Shown in pieces: positions 8,619 to 16,925 of a stretch of 64,000 bases of DNA. The position numbers and the translations under genes are program-made. The notes below the pieces were generated by a model. It worked only from the letters and a program-made list of their open reading frames with translations, did not search any database and was not told the DNA's origin. Origin of the DNA: Arthrobacter cupressi (GTDB lineage: Bacteria; Actinomycetota; Actinomycetes; Actinomycetales; Micrococcaceae); NCBI RefSeq assembly GCF_900099975.1, contig NZ_FNEI01000010.1, positions 105,172 through 169,171 on the forward strand, written 5' to 3'. Numbering within the stretch: position 1 is the first letter of the stretch; every line of letters starts with the position of its first letter.

Positions 8619-9446
8619 GTGAACAAGAGCGCAAACAAGACGGCACGGGCGGCTGCCAAGTCCGCGGAGGCGGCAAGCAACTCCAAAGGGCTTGAAACCG
8701 CTGCCCGGGCAGGCTTCGGCGCGAGCGGCGTTCTACACGTCCTCGTCGGGGCCATCGCCCTGCAATTGGCGCGGGGGCTGAACGGAGAGGCCGACCTCGG
8801 CGGCGCGGTCGCACAGTTGGCAGCACGGCCCGGCGGCCCCTTCCTGCTGTGGGCGTGCTTCGGGGCCTGCGCCGCCCTGGCCTTGTGGCAGGCCGGAAAC
8901 GCGGTGTTCGGCACCTCCGGCAATCACGGAAGGCGCCTCACCGCCCGTTTCGGCGCCGCCGGGCAGGCGGTGGCCTTCGCGCTCCTGGCCGCCACCGTAC
9001 TGTCCTTCGCCCTCGGCGCCGGGAAAAACAGCAGGGAATCCACCAGTGACCTCACCGTCACACTCATGCGGGCACCCTTCGGCCCCGTGATCCTGCTGCT
9101 CGCGGGTGCGGGAATCATCGGGGCGGGCATCTTCTTCGCCGTGCGCGGTGCGCGCGCCTCCTTCCGCAAAGACCTGTTCCTTCCCGGCGCACCGGCACCT
9201 CGGCGGACCCTGCTGACGGCGGGAGTCCTCGGCTACCTCTCCAAGGGCTTCGCCCTGCTCCTGGTGGGACTGCTGGTCATCCTCGCCACGCTGAGGCAGC
9301 AACCCGAGCAATCCACCGGCCTCGACGGCAGCCTCAAGGGGCTGCGGGAGCAGCCTTTCGGGCCGTATCTCCTGGCGGTGCTGGCGCTGGGCCTGGTCTG
9401 TTATGGCTGCTTCCTCATACTGAAGGCCAAGTATGCCCGGATGTAG
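8619..9446 (+). CDS. DUF1206 family membrane protein
   Basis: A 275-residue membrane protein with six predicted hydrophobic helices arranged as three DUF1206 repeats of about 70-80 residues. Each repeat begins with a variant of the family motif, for example ARAGFGASGVLHVLVG in the first and GVLGYLSKGFALLLVG in the third. The N-terminus is a basic, Ala/Lys-rich cytosolic tail. The GTG start is preceded by AGGAG. The next gene, topoisomerase IB, begins 8 bp after the stop, suggesting one transcript. DUF1206 proteins have no known function. Confidence 0.85.
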   Translation: MNKSANKTARAAAKSAEAASNSKGLETAARAGFGASGVLHVLVGAIALQLARGLNGEADLGGAVAQLAARPGGPFLLWACFGACAALALWQAGNAVFGTSGNHGRRLTARFGAAGQAVAFALLAATVLSFALGAGKNSRESTSDLTVTLMRAPFGPVILLLAGAGIIGAGIFFAVRGARASFRKDLFLPGAPAPRRTLLTAGVLGYLSKGFALLLVGLLVILATLRQQPEQSTGLDGSLKGLREQPFGPYLLAVLALGLVCYGCFLILKAKYARM

Positions 9447-9454
9447 CTGCAGCC

Positions 9455-10411
9455 ATGTCGCGGCTTAGGCGCAGCGACCCCTCGCTCCCGGGCATCCGAC
9501 GGCGGCGGGCCGGCCGCGGATTCAGCTACAGGGACGCAGGGGGCTCACCGGTGTCCGACGCCGACCTTGAGCGGATCCGGGCCCTTGTCATACCGCCGGC
9601 CTGGCGCCAAGTGTGGATCTGCCCTTTCGCCAACGGCCACATCCAAGCCACGGGTCTCGACGACGCCGGCCGCCTCCAGTACCTCTACCATCCTTTGTGG
9701 CGGGAAAAGCGTGACGTGGAAAAGTTCACGCGTGCCGCCCTCCTGGGGCAGGCCATGCCGCGGCTCCGCAGGACCGCTGCCCGGCACCTGCGCGAATCAC
9801 GCTCCCCCAGGACCAGGGCACTCGCTGCCGCCGTTCGGCTCATCGACCTGGGAGCCCTGCGGGTTGGCGATGAGAACTACCGGAAACAAAACGGCTCCTA
9901 CGGCCTGACCACGCTTCGCTGCCGCCACGTCACCGTCCAAGGCGAGTCACTGCACCTGAACTTCCCCGGCAAAAGCGGCCAGCTCTGGGAATGCACGCTC
10001 CAGGACCGGCCCCTCGCCGCGTTCCTGGCCCCCTTGGCCTGCCGGGCGGCCGATGCGCCCCTCCTTGCTTTCGAGGAAGATGACAGGTGGATTGCCGTGG
10101 ATCCCGGCATGCTCAACGACTACATCCGCCGCGCCGCAGGAGAAGATTTCACGGCGAAGGATCTGCGGACGTGGAAGGGAACCCTGACGGCCGCCCAGAC
10201 CCTGGCACGCACCCCGGCCGACGTTCCGGAGCGCAAGGCTTTGGCGAAAGCCTTCGAGGAAACTGCCGCATTGCTGGGCAATACAGTGGCCGTGGCCCGG
10301 GACGCCTACGTTGACCCCCGGGTGGTGGACGCCTACCTGGACGGGAGCCTGCGCCGGGTCAGGGTGGCCGAAGCGGCCATAGCTCGGTTCCTCGCCGGCG
10401 ATGCCGGATGA
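9455..10411 (+). CDS. DNA topoisomerase IB (poxvirus-like)
   Basis: A 318-residue type IB topoisomerase, the usual length of the bacterial poxvirus-like group. These enzymes relax supercoils through a 3'-phosphotyrosyl intermediate. The N-terminal domain contains IPPAWRQVWICPFANGHIQATG. The catalytic core contains LGALRVGDENY, the conserved KSG segment and YIRRAAGEDFTAKDLRTWKGT. The nucleophile is probably Tyr285 in DAYVDPRVVDAYLDG. The downstream gene has its own Shine-Dalgarno within about 70 bp. Confidence 0.92.
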   Translation: MSRLRRSDPSLPGIRRRRAGRGFSYRDAGGSPVSDADLERIRALVIPPAWRQVWICPFANGHIQATGLDDAGRLQYLYHPLWREKRDVEKFTRAALLGQAMPRLRRTAARHLRESRSPRTRALAAAVRLIDLGALRVGDENYRKQNGSYGLTTLRCRHVTVQGESLHLNFPGKSGQLWECTLQDRPLAAFLAPLACRAADAPLLAFEEDDRWIAVDPGMLNDYIRRAAGEDFTAKDLRTWKGTLTAAQTLARTPADVPERKALAKAFEETAALLGNTVAVARDAYVDPRVVDAYLDGSLRRVRVAEAAIARFLAGDAG

Positions 10412-10482
10412 TGATGCCGATCTCGCCGGGACGGCCCGCGGGCGGTAGGCTTCCCGGACCGGAGACAGAAAGGAGGCGCAAG

Positions 10483-11091
10483 ATGATCGCAGTGTTGATC
10501 ATCGACATGCAGAACGCCTATTTCGAAGACCCGGCGCTGGCCCCGCACCGCGAGCGGACCGTTGCCGCCTGCAACGCCTTGATCACCGCATCCACTGCCC
10601 ATGGGCTCCCTGTGCTGCTGGTCAAGACGGAGCACGAACGGGACCGCTCCACCTGGACCCTCAACATGCTCGACGACCAGCAGGGGTTCATCTACCGGGG
10701 CAGTGACCAGGCGGATTTCGTCCCCGGCCTGCACACGTCCGGACTGCCCCAACTCACCAAGACGCGGGACAGCGGCTTCATGGGTACGGACCTCCTGTGG
10801 CGCCTGCATAACTGGCAGGTCCAGACCTTGGTGCTGGCTGGCGTGTCGGCCCATAACTGCATCGCCCAAACCGCCGCGGATGCGTTCGCGCACAACTTCA
10901 GGGTGGTGCACGCGGTAGACGCCATCGCCGGGAACGAACCCGCGTTACAGGCATTCACGCAAGAACTCCTGGCACGCGAATACCGGCAGAAAATGCTTGC
11001 GCACGAGGAAGTCATGGCGTTTCTCGCCAGCGATCCCGTCCACCCGTCCAATGCTCGGATGGATGGCATTGTGCTTCCAGATTCCCCTTGA
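10483..11091 (+). CDS. Cysteine hydrolase, isochorismatase-like family
   Basis: A 202-residue protein with the isochorismatase-like hydrolase fold. The Asp-Lys-Cys triad is visible as Asp8 in IIDMQNAYF, Lys93 in LTKTRDSGFMGTDL and Cys126 in GVSAHNC. The ATG is chosen over an upstream in-frame start because AGGAGG sits seven bases before it. The family includes nicotinamidases, N-carbamoylsarcosine amidases and isochorismatases. Nothing nearby picks one of these. Confidence 0.87.
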   Translation: MIAVLIIDMQNAYFEDPALAPHRERTVAACNALITASTAHGLPVLLVKTEHERDRSTWTLNMLDDQQGFIYRGSDQADFVPGLHTSGLPQLTKTRDSGFMGTDLLWRLHNWQVQTLVLAGVSAHNCIAQTAADAFAHNFRVVHAVDAIAGNEPALQAFTQELLAREYRQKMLAHEEVMAFLASDPVHPSNARMDGIVLPDSP

Positions 11092-11181
11092 ACCGGTCCC
11101 GGGATGGTTCTAGCGTGGAAATGAGGCCACTGGCCCTCGGACAAGCCTAGGGTCTGACCGGGATCACGGGAGGGATCTGTC

Positions 11182-11646
11182 ATGGCCACCGTTCACGAAT
11201 CAGTCCGCGTCAACGTTCCGCTGGCACAGGCCTACAACCAATGGACGCAGTTCGAAGAGTTTCCCCGCTTCATGAGCGGCATCGAATCGGTCCGCCAGGT
11301 CGACGAGGCCTTGGTCCATTTCACCACCGGAATCGCCGGAGTACGCCGCGAATTCGACGCCAGGATCACCACACAGGTGCCGGACGAACGGATCGCCTGG
11401 GAAAGCGTGGATGCGCCGCGCAGCAAGGGAGAAGTCACGTTCCGGGCCTCAAGCGCAACCGAAACGGAAATCACGGTTGACCTGGACTGGCAACCGGAGA
11501 CGCCTGCCGAACGGTTGGGTGCCGGCACACGGTTGGACGACCGCCTGGTGAAAAGGGACCTCCAGAAGTTCAAGGAGTTCATCGAGCACAGGGAAACAGA
11601 GACCGGAGGCTGGCGCGGCAGCATTACCGAAGGCCATGTCGACTGA
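11182..11646 (+). CDS. SRPBCC family protein (cyclase/dehydrase-like)
   Basis: A 154-residue START/Bet-v1-fold protein of the polyketide-cyclase/dehydrase group. The N-terminus (ESVRVNVPLAQAYNQWTQFE) and FPRFMSGIESVRQ are typical of the actinobacterial stress-associated subset. It is a paralog of the minus-strand protein at 12262, sharing the AYNQWTQFE..FP.FMSG core. A GGGAGGGA Shine-Dalgarno precedes the ATG. Ligand and function are unknown. It is followed by an exceptionally long hairpin. Confidence 0.85.
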   Translation: MATVHESVRVNVPLAQAYNQWTQFEEFPRFMSGIESVRQVDEALVHFTTGIAGVRREFDARITTQVPDERIAWESVDAPRSKGEVTFRASSATETEITVDLDWQPETPAERLGAGTRLDDRLVKRDLQKFKEFIEHRETETGGWRGSITEGHVD

Positions 11647-11660
11647 CAGGTAGAACGTGC

Positions 11661-11721
11661 GCCCGCACTGCAACACGGAGCCCTGCCTCCATGAGGCAGG
11701 GCTCCGTGTTGCAGTGCGGGC
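11661..11721. terminator. Perfect 29-bp inverted repeat with 3-nt loop, probable bidirectional terminator
   Basis: Bases 11661-11689 pair without mismatch with 11693-11721, leaving the loop CAT. It lies between the convergent SRPBCC gene and the acidic-protein gene, where a shared terminator is expected. Neither side has a T-run, so if it terminates it does so by stem strength alone. The stem is much longer than normal intrinsic terminators. Confidence 0.65.
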
Positions 11722-11733
11722 CACCGTTGGCCG

Positions 11734-12006
11734 CTAGTCGCTCGGACTCAACTTAGTGGTGAGGCTGCGTTCGTCCGCGCTCGCGTCGTCGGCTTCTTCG
11801 GCGGGCCCGCTGGGATCCTTTGAACCGGCCGTCCCGGGCTCGCCGGTGGGTTCCCCGCCCAAGGTCCGCGGCGGGGCCTCTCCGGGCTCGCCGGCCGCCG
11901 GCTGCTCCTCACGGGCCTTCGCTTGCTCTTCATCCGTGTCCCTCGGCACCGGCTGCTCCGGATTCTGGATTCCGTCATGGACTGGGGATGAGCTCATGCG
12001 CTTCAT
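11734..12006 (-). CDS. Small acidic, disordered hypothetical protein
   Basis: A 90-residue protein rich in Glu, Asp, Pro, Gly, Ala and Ser with no hydrophobic core, predicted to be intrinsically disordered. The ATG giving MKRMSSSPVHDG is selected because GAGGAGGAAG lies just upstream. An in-frame ORF extends 21 codons further but lacks a ribosome-binding site. I recognise no family. Its position beside SRPBCC and small membrane stress genes is the only functional hint. Confidence 0.55.
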   Translation of the reverse strand: MKRMSSSPVHDGIQNPEQPVPRDTDEEQAKAREEQPAAGEPGEAPPRTLGGEPTGEPGTAGSKDPSGPAEEADDASADERSLTTKLSPSD

Positions 12007-12152
12007 TGTTCTTCCTCCTCGGGCCGCGGACGCCGGGGCCGCCCCCGGCCCACCCCAACACCGCGGCAATTTCCGTTCCTCCGGGAACTTTTCCGCCCGG
12101 AAGCAGGTGACGCCGGCACAAGGTGAGCGACGGCGTCGACGCCAGCGAACGG

Positions 12153-12182
12153 CACGTCAACGTTCACCACGTCAACGTTCAC
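12153..12182. repeat. Tandem 15-bp direct repeat CACGTCAACGTTCAC x2
   Basis: Two exact, immediately adjacent copies of CACGTCAACGTTCAC lie in the gap between the acidic-protein gene and the downstream end of the SRPBCC gene. Each contains the palindrome AACGTT. This could be a regulator site for the minus-strand gene starting at 12006, or simple slippage. Confidence 0.55.
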
Positions 12183-12196
12183 TGAGCACGATCAGG

Positions 12197-12244
12197 CTTG
12201 CCGACAGTACCCCGTCGTGTCAGAGACGGGGCACTGTCCGGCAA
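12197..12244 (-). terminator. Hairpin downstream of the minus-strand SRPBCC gene
   Basis: TTGCCGACAGTACCCCGTC pairs with a near-complementary arm ending GGCAA, with one bulge and one mismatch around an eight-base loop. It sits about 20-65 bp past the stop of the SRPBCC gene transcribed from the other strand. No clear U-tract follows. Confidence 0.5.
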
Positions 12245-12261
12245 ACAGGGGCGGTCAGGGC

Positions 12262-12801
12262 TTAGAAGTCCCTTCCGCCGGTCGGAGGCGGGGGCTCCTC
12301 ATCCAAGCCGATTCCGCCACCGGAACCCAGGGGCGGGTCTTCGACCTGCCCGGAAACCACTGTGGACCGCCAAGCCCCGGTTTCGTAGCGGCGGTCTTCG
12401 ATGAACTTCTTGAACTTCTTCAGGTCCGCCCCGACTTGGAGTTCGTCCGCTCCCACTGCGGTGCCGGCCTTCTCGGCAAGCCCTTCGGGTGTCCACTCGA
12501 TGCTGACGCTGACCTTTGACCGCTCGGGGCCCAGGGGTTCGAAGCGGACCACGCCCGCGTTCCGTGGGCCATCGGTGCTTTCCCAGCTGATCACGGTGTC
12601 AGGGACCTGGTCCAGGATCCTCGCGTCGTACTCGCGGTGCACGCCCGCCGTGCTGGTAGAGAAATGCAGGGTTGTATCGTCCAATTGCCTGACGGCGTCA
12701 ACCCCGCTCATGAATTCGGGAAAGGTTTCGAACTGCGTCCACTGGTTGTATGCCGTGGATACGGGAACGTCAACTTCGATGGTCTGATCGACAGTAGCCA
12801 T
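12262..12801 (-). CDS. SRPBCC family protein, paralog with a Pro/Gly-rich tail
   Basis: A 179-residue SRPBCC-fold protein. The N-terminal 140 residues parallel the plus-strand protein at 11182 (AYNQWTQFE..FPEFMSG, KKFKKFIEDR). It adds about 30 residues of Gly/Pro/Glu-rich tail. The ATG is chosen over a GTG one codon earlier because GGAG is then spaced six bases away. An element TAAGTATGCTTA lies 90 bp upstream. Function is unknown. Confidence 0.85.
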   Translation of the reverse strand: MATVDQTIEVDVPVSTAYNQWTQFETFPEFMSGVDAVRQLDDTTLHFSTSTAGVHREYDARILDQVPDTVISWESTDGPRNAGVVRFEPLGPERSKVSVSIEWTPEGLAEKAGTAVGADELQVGADLKKFKKFIEDRRYETGAWRSTVVSGQVEDPPLGSGGGIGLDEEPPPPTGGRDF

Positions 12802-12890
12802 CACGGTCTCCTCACATGGTGGATTCGATGGGGTGTGGTGCTACGTTTTTCACGCTATCGAGGCCGCCAGTGAACATCAAGACATTTTGC

Positions 12891-12902
12891 TAAGTATGCT
12901 TA
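12891..12902. promoter_or_regulatory. Element TAAGTATGCTTA, second of three
   Basis: It lies 90 bp upstream of the minus-strand SRPBCC start. The core is flanked by GC on both sides, giving an imperfect 16-bp palindrome. On the minus strand it reads GCTAAGCATACTTAGC. It is one of three related elements within about 6 kb. Confidence 0.5.
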
Positions 12903-13070
12903 GCTTTTTTTGGCTGAGGTGCGTGCACCGCGGGAAGCGGGCCCGGCGAAGGGCGCGGCGGCGAAACCACAGGCGGCGGGCCCCCGCCCGGGTGCAGGCG
13001 CTTATAGAAGCAACGCTTGACCGGAAAATAGTTGCGGGGGTATCTCATTGCGCCCTGTCCGCCGCGATCC

Positions 13071-13718
13071 TCATATCCGCCCTTCCTTCCGGAACCGCTC
13101 CACCGCGGCATCGAAACAACCGCACAGCGCATGGATGGCGATGAGGTGGGCCTCCTGTGCGTGGGAGGGATCGGCATTGATGCAGATCGCCTCGTCCGCC
13201 GAGCCGGCAAGCGGGTTCGGGGAAGCGCCGGTCAGCGCCCAGACCGTCGCTCCCGCCTTGTGCGCCGCTTCCACGGCGGCCAGGAGGTTGGGACTGCGTC
13301 CGTCAGCGGACAGGACGAGGAGCACGTCACCGTTGCGGATGTGTCCACTGACCTGGCGCGCAAATACCTCGTCGTAGCCGTAATCGTTGCCGATCGCCGT
13401 CACCGCGGAAGCGTCGGCAGGCAGGGCAATGGCCGGAAAGGCCTGCCGGTCCTTTACATGGCGGCCGACGAGTTCGGCGGTGAAATGCTGGGCCTCGGCC
13501 GCATCTCCCCCGTTGCCCGCGGCGAGCACCTTCTTCCCCGTCACCAGCCGGCGTGCAAGCTCCTCGCCCCATTCGGCCAGCCTGGAGGATTCGCGACGCA
13601 GCGCCGCCACTGCCGGCCCCACCTGGCCGAGATGGGCCAGCACGACATCCACCGCTTCCTGCGGAAGTTCCTCGACCGCGGGCTCCGGGTCCCGCCCGCG
13701 GTCAATGACGACCTTCAT
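13071..13718 (-). CDS. SIS-domain protein, GmhA (sedoheptulose-7-phosphate isomerase)-like
   Basis: A 215-residue SIS-fold protein with the GmhA layout: an N-terminal helical region, then GNGGDAAEAQHFTAELVGR, ALPADASAVTAIGNDYG, VFARQVSGHIRNGD, and a C-terminal helix containing EAHLIAIHALC. GmhA converts sedoheptulose-7-phosphate to glycero-manno-heptose-7-phosphate. Two phosphate-binding motifs deviate: the family GNGGSA is GNGGDA here, and the usual S.SG.S.N is SADGRSPN. It may therefore be a divergent sugar-phosphate-binding member. The ATG giving MKVVIDRG follows AGAAGGGC. The element TAAGTTTGCTTA lies 113 bp upstream. Confidence 0.78.
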   Translation of the reverse strand: MKVVIDRGRDPEPAVEELPQEAVDVVLAHLGQVGPAVAALRRESSRLAEWGEELARRLVTGKKVLAAGNGGDAAEAQHFTAELVGRHVKDRQAFPAIALPADASAVTAIGNDYGYDEVFARQVSGHIRNGDVLLVLSADGRSPNLLAAVEAAHKAGATVWALTGASPNPLAGSADEAICINADPSHAQEAHLIAIHALCGCFDAAVERFRKEGRI

Positions 13719-13830
13719 GATGCCCTTCTTCCGATTGCCCGCCAGATTCCGCCACGGGCGCACCGGTTGCGCCCTTACCGGACACACTTCCAGCGAAGCA
13801 GAGCAATCGGACGAACACAAGACCTTATAG

Positions 13831-13842
13831 TAAGTTTGCTTA
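13831..13842. promoter_or_regulatory. Element TAAGTTTGCTTA, third of three
   Basis: It lies 113 bp upstream of the minus-strand SIS gene. On that strand it reads ACTAAGCAAACTTA. It matches the other two elements in the TAAG and TGCTTA arms and differs in the centre. Confidence 0.5.
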
Positions 13843-13866
13843 GTATCTTCCCGCGGCGCCGTGTCC

Positions 13867-15714
13867 CTATGGAGACGCCGTCACTACCATGGCCGAGCCG
13901 CCGCCCCGCCGCGACGGTTCCGCGGCGGCGAGCAAAGCACCGCCGGGCAGGAACTCGATGGCAGTGGCAGCGCCGATTTCCGCCGCGGAGGTGAACGCGT
14001 CACCCGAGGGCACCAGGGTGTGCCCGAATGGCGCCAACTGATTGCCGTAGGCCGTAATGAACTCGGGCTCCGCGGTCACGTTGGGCGTATTCCGCTGCGC
14101 GGCCCGGGGCGCGGCGATCGCCTGCGGGGTGCTCATGCCACGGTCCACCCGGTTCAGGATGGCCTGCAGCACCGTGGTGATGATCGTGGAGCCGCCGGGC
14201 GAACCAAGCGCCAGGAAGGGTTTGCCTTCCTTCAGGATGATGGTGGGCGACATCGACGAACGCGGCCGCTTGCCCGGGTCGATCCGGTTCGGGTCCCCGG
14301 CGTTGTACACGGTGGAGAAGTCCGTCAGTTCGTTGTTGAGCAGGAAGCCGCGGCCGGGCACCACGATGCCGGAACCGCCGGTCTGCTCAATGGTGAGGGT
14401 GTACTCGGCCACGTTGCCCCACTTGTCGGCAACCGTCAGGTTGGTGGTCGAGATGTTCTCGGTGTCGCGCTCCTCCGCGGGGGCCGCAGCGGCGGCCGGG
14501 CACGCGCCGTCGTACGCCGTCACGTCACCGGGGGCGACCGGCTTGGTGGCGGCATGCAGCGGATCGACCTCGCAGGCGCGCTCCTTGCCGAACAGCTCAT
14601 CGGTGAGGGCCGCCGTCGGGACATCGACGAAGGCCGGGTCTCCCACGTACTTGCCACGGTCGGCGAAGGCAAGGGCACTCGCCTCGAGGTAGTGGTGGAG
14701 GGCGTTGGCGGTGGGCATTCCCGCCATGTCGAAGGTGCCGAGGATGTTCAGGGCTTCCCCGACCGTGGTGCCGCCGCTGCTCGAGGGCGCCATGCCGTAG
14801 ACGTCCAGGCCGCGGTAGGTCACGTGGCTGGGTGCCTGGTCCAGGACACGGTAGGCGGCGAGGTCCGCCGCAGTGAGGTGGCCGGCCGGGACGGGCAGGC
14901 CGGTCGTGGCGGTCTTGGGCGGGGACTGGACGGCGTCGGCGATCTCCGCGGCGAGGGCGCCGCCGTAGAAGGCGTCCGTGCCCCGCTCGGCGAGCAGGCG
15001 GTAGGTGGCGGCGAGCTCATGGTTCCGGAAGATGCTCCCGACGGCGGGGGCGTCACCACCGGGGAGGAAAAGCTTGCTGGTGGAGGTGAAGGCCTCGAAG
15101 CGCAGCTTGTTGTCGAGGGTCTGCTGGCGGAAGGTCCGGTCCACCACGAAACCGCGGGTGGCCACCTTGATGGCCGGCTTCAGCGCCTCACCCAGGCCGA
15201 GCGTTCCCCACCGCTCGAGGGCCCGCTCCCACGTGGCCGGGGTACCTGGCACGCCGACGGACACGCCGCTGGTGACCAGTTCCGGGGTGAAACGGTAGGG
15301 GCTGCCCGCGGGATTCTGCGGGGTAACCGTGGCGGGGTCGATGAAGGCGTCGTGCGGCATCGCCGCCGGAGCGGTCTCGCGGCCGTCGATGGTGCCTACC
15401 TCGCCGCTTTGCGCGTCGTAGTAGACGAAGTAGCCGCCGCCCCCAATGCCGGCGCTGTACGGTTCGGTGACTCCGAGGGTGGCGGCAGCGGCGACGGCGG
15501 CATCGGCCGCGTTGCCGCCCTTGCGGAGCACCTCGATCGCCGCCGCCGAGGCCTCCGGGTCCACGGTGCTCACGGCTCCCCCGTAACCGGTGGCGGTGGC
15601 CGCTTTGTCGGTGCTCCGCGGGTCCGCAGACGCGGGGCTCAACGCCGCTCCGCTCGTAACGCTCAAGGCCAGAACCGCCGTAATGGCAGCCAGTCGACGT
15701 CTCATTTCAGGCAT
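13867..15714 (-). CDS. ggt: Gamma-glutamyltransferase precursor
   Basis: A 615-residue gamma-glutamyltranspeptidase precursor. These enzymes self-cleave into two subunits and hydrolyse or transfer gamma-glutamyl groups outside the membrane, for example from glutathione. An N-terminal signal peptide of about 30 residues ends near ASA. The autoprocessing site is visible as Thr423 in STTNLTVADKWGN. The glycine-rich GSPGGSTI and PRSSMSPTI substrate-binding segments are present. Actinobacteria mostly use mycothiol, so the substrate may be another gamma-glutamyl compound. No operon partner is adjacent. Confidence 0.93.
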   Translation of the reverse strand: MPEMRRRLAAITAVLALSVTSGAALSPASADPRSTDKAATATGYGGAVSTVDPEASAAAIEVLRKGGNAADAAVAAAATLGVTEPYSAGIGGGGYFVYYDAQSGEVGTIDGRETAPAAMPHDAFIDPATVTPQNPAGSPYRFTPELVTSGVSVGVPGTPATWERALERWGTLGLGEALKPAIKVATRGFVVDRTFRQQTLDNKLRFEAFTSTSKLFLPGGDAPAVGSIFRNHELAATYRLLAERGTDAFYGGALAAEIADAVQSPPKTATTGLPVPAGHLTAADLAAYRVLDQAPSHVTYRGLDVYGMAPSSSGGTTVGEALNILGTFDMAGMPTANALHHYLEASALAFADRGKYVGDPAFVDVPTAALTDELFGKERACEVDPLHAATKPVAPGDVTAYDGACPAAAAAPAEERDTENISTTNLTVADKWGNVAEYTLTIEQTGGSGIVVPGRGFLLNNELTDFSTVYNAGDPNRIDPGKRPRSSMSPTIILKEGKPFLALGSPGGSTIITTVLQAILNRVDRGMSTPQAIAAPRAAQRNTPNVTAEPEFITAYGNQLAPFGHTLVPSGDAFTSAAEIGAATAIEFLPGGALLAAAEPSRRGGGSAMVVTASP

Positions 15715-15833
15715 GGTCGCTCCCTGGGTCCGGTGCTGGTGAAGGTGCGCCCACCATACCCGTGCACAGGGACGGACTCAATGGCGCGCGGTTTCCCGGC
15801 AGGCGCCGCGGCACCTGCCCTTCAGGCCGGGCG

Positions 15834-16877
15834 TCAGTCTTTCAGCAGGTCGGCGTGCTGGGCGGCCACCACGTTCGGGTGCGCCCGGAGCCGGTACCGC
15901 AGCGCGTTGTCGCCGTAGGTTTCCAGAATGGGGCTGTTGGTCGGGTCGACGGACAGGCCACGCGCCTTCGCCTGGAATTCGGGGCTGACGGCCAGCTGCG
16001 GCATGCGGGCGTCCAGGGCCGGGTTGTAGAAGAACGGCAGGGAGATCCGGTCCGTGCCGCGCAGCGGCGAAATGACCCGGTGCAGGGTTGCCTTGAGGTA
16101 GCCGTTGGTGGCGAGCTCAAGCATTTCGCCGATGTTCACCACAAAGCTGCCCGGAACCTGCGGTGCGTCGATCCAGCCGCCGTCGTGTTCGACCTGCAGG
16201 CCCCCCTTGCCGGGCTCCACCAGCAGCAGGGTCAGCACGCCGCCGTCGCGGTGCGAACCCACCCCCTGCTTCGGGTCCGGATCGGACTCCCCCGGGTACC
16301 GGACGATCTTCTGTATGGGAAAGGCGCGGGCGGCAAATGCTGCATCGAAGGTGTCCTCCGGAGCGCCCAGGGAAAGGGCCAAGGCCCTGAGCAGCTCCAG
16401 CGACACCGCGCTCAGCCGGTCCATCCATTCGGCCACGATGCCCTGCATTTCGGGCAGCGCTTCCGGCCACAGGTTGGGCCCCTCGAGCCGCCAATAGTCG
16501 GCGACTCCTGGGCCGGGGGGGACGGGATCACGCTCCACGCCGATATCGATCTGCTCGCGCCAGTCCACCGCGCCCGCCGTCAGTTCCCCGCCCATCCTTG
16601 TGTAGCCGCGGAACTGCGGGCTGTTGACGTTTTCGAGGGCGAGCTTCTGCTCCTCCGGCAGCGCGAAGAAGCGGCGCGAAACATCAAGCATGGCGTCGGT
16701 GAGCTCCTGCGGAATGCCGTGGCCGGACAGGTACAGGAACCCGACCTCGTGCATGGCGTCCCGGAGTTCGTCCCGGAAACGGGCGGCCTCTTCCGGGCCA
16801 GCATGCAGGCGGGAAAAATCGAGCACGGGCAAAGTCTCAAGAGCCACCGCGATATTCCTTTTCGACCGGTTTGGCAA
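15834..16877 (-). CDS. Isopenicillin N synthase-like 2OG/Fe(II) oxygenase
   Basis: A 347-residue non-heme iron oxygenase with the N-terminal DIOX_N region (HEVGFLYLSGHGIP) and the C-terminal 2OG-FeII domain. The iron triad is visible as HRD in GVGSHRDGG and the distal His in ATLHRVISP. A co-substrate-binding Arg-x-Ser follows in DRISLPFF. The family is broad, covering oxidation of amino acids, hormones and secondary metabolites. No biosynthetic cluster is around, so the substrate is unknown. Confidence 0.88.
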   Translation of the reverse strand: MPNRSKRNIAVALETLPVLDFSRLHAGPEEAARFRDELRDAMHEVGFLYLSGHGIPQELTDAMLDVSRRFFALPEEQKLALENVNSPQFRGYTRMGGELTAGAVDWREQIDIGVERDPVPPGPGVADYWRLEGPNLWPEALPEMQGIVAEWMDRLSAVSLELLRALALSLGAPEDTFDAAFAARAFPIQKIVRYPGESDPDPKQGVGSHRDGGVLTLLLVEPGKGGLQVEHDGGWIDAPQVPGSFVVNIGEMLELATNGYLKATLHRVISPLRGTDRISLPFFYNPALDARMPQLAVSPEFQAKARGLSVDPTNSPILETYGDNALRYRLRAHPNVVAAQHADLLKD

Positions 16878-16925
16878 GCGTCAGCTTGTAATGGCTCCCA
16901 TGTTACGTACCGGCCGTGGTGGTGC

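Noticed and set aside
13861..15918. Plus-strand ORF of 685 codons opposite ggt
   Set aside because: Shadow of gamma-glutamyltransferase. It is Gly/Arg/Val-rich without domains or ribosome-binding site.
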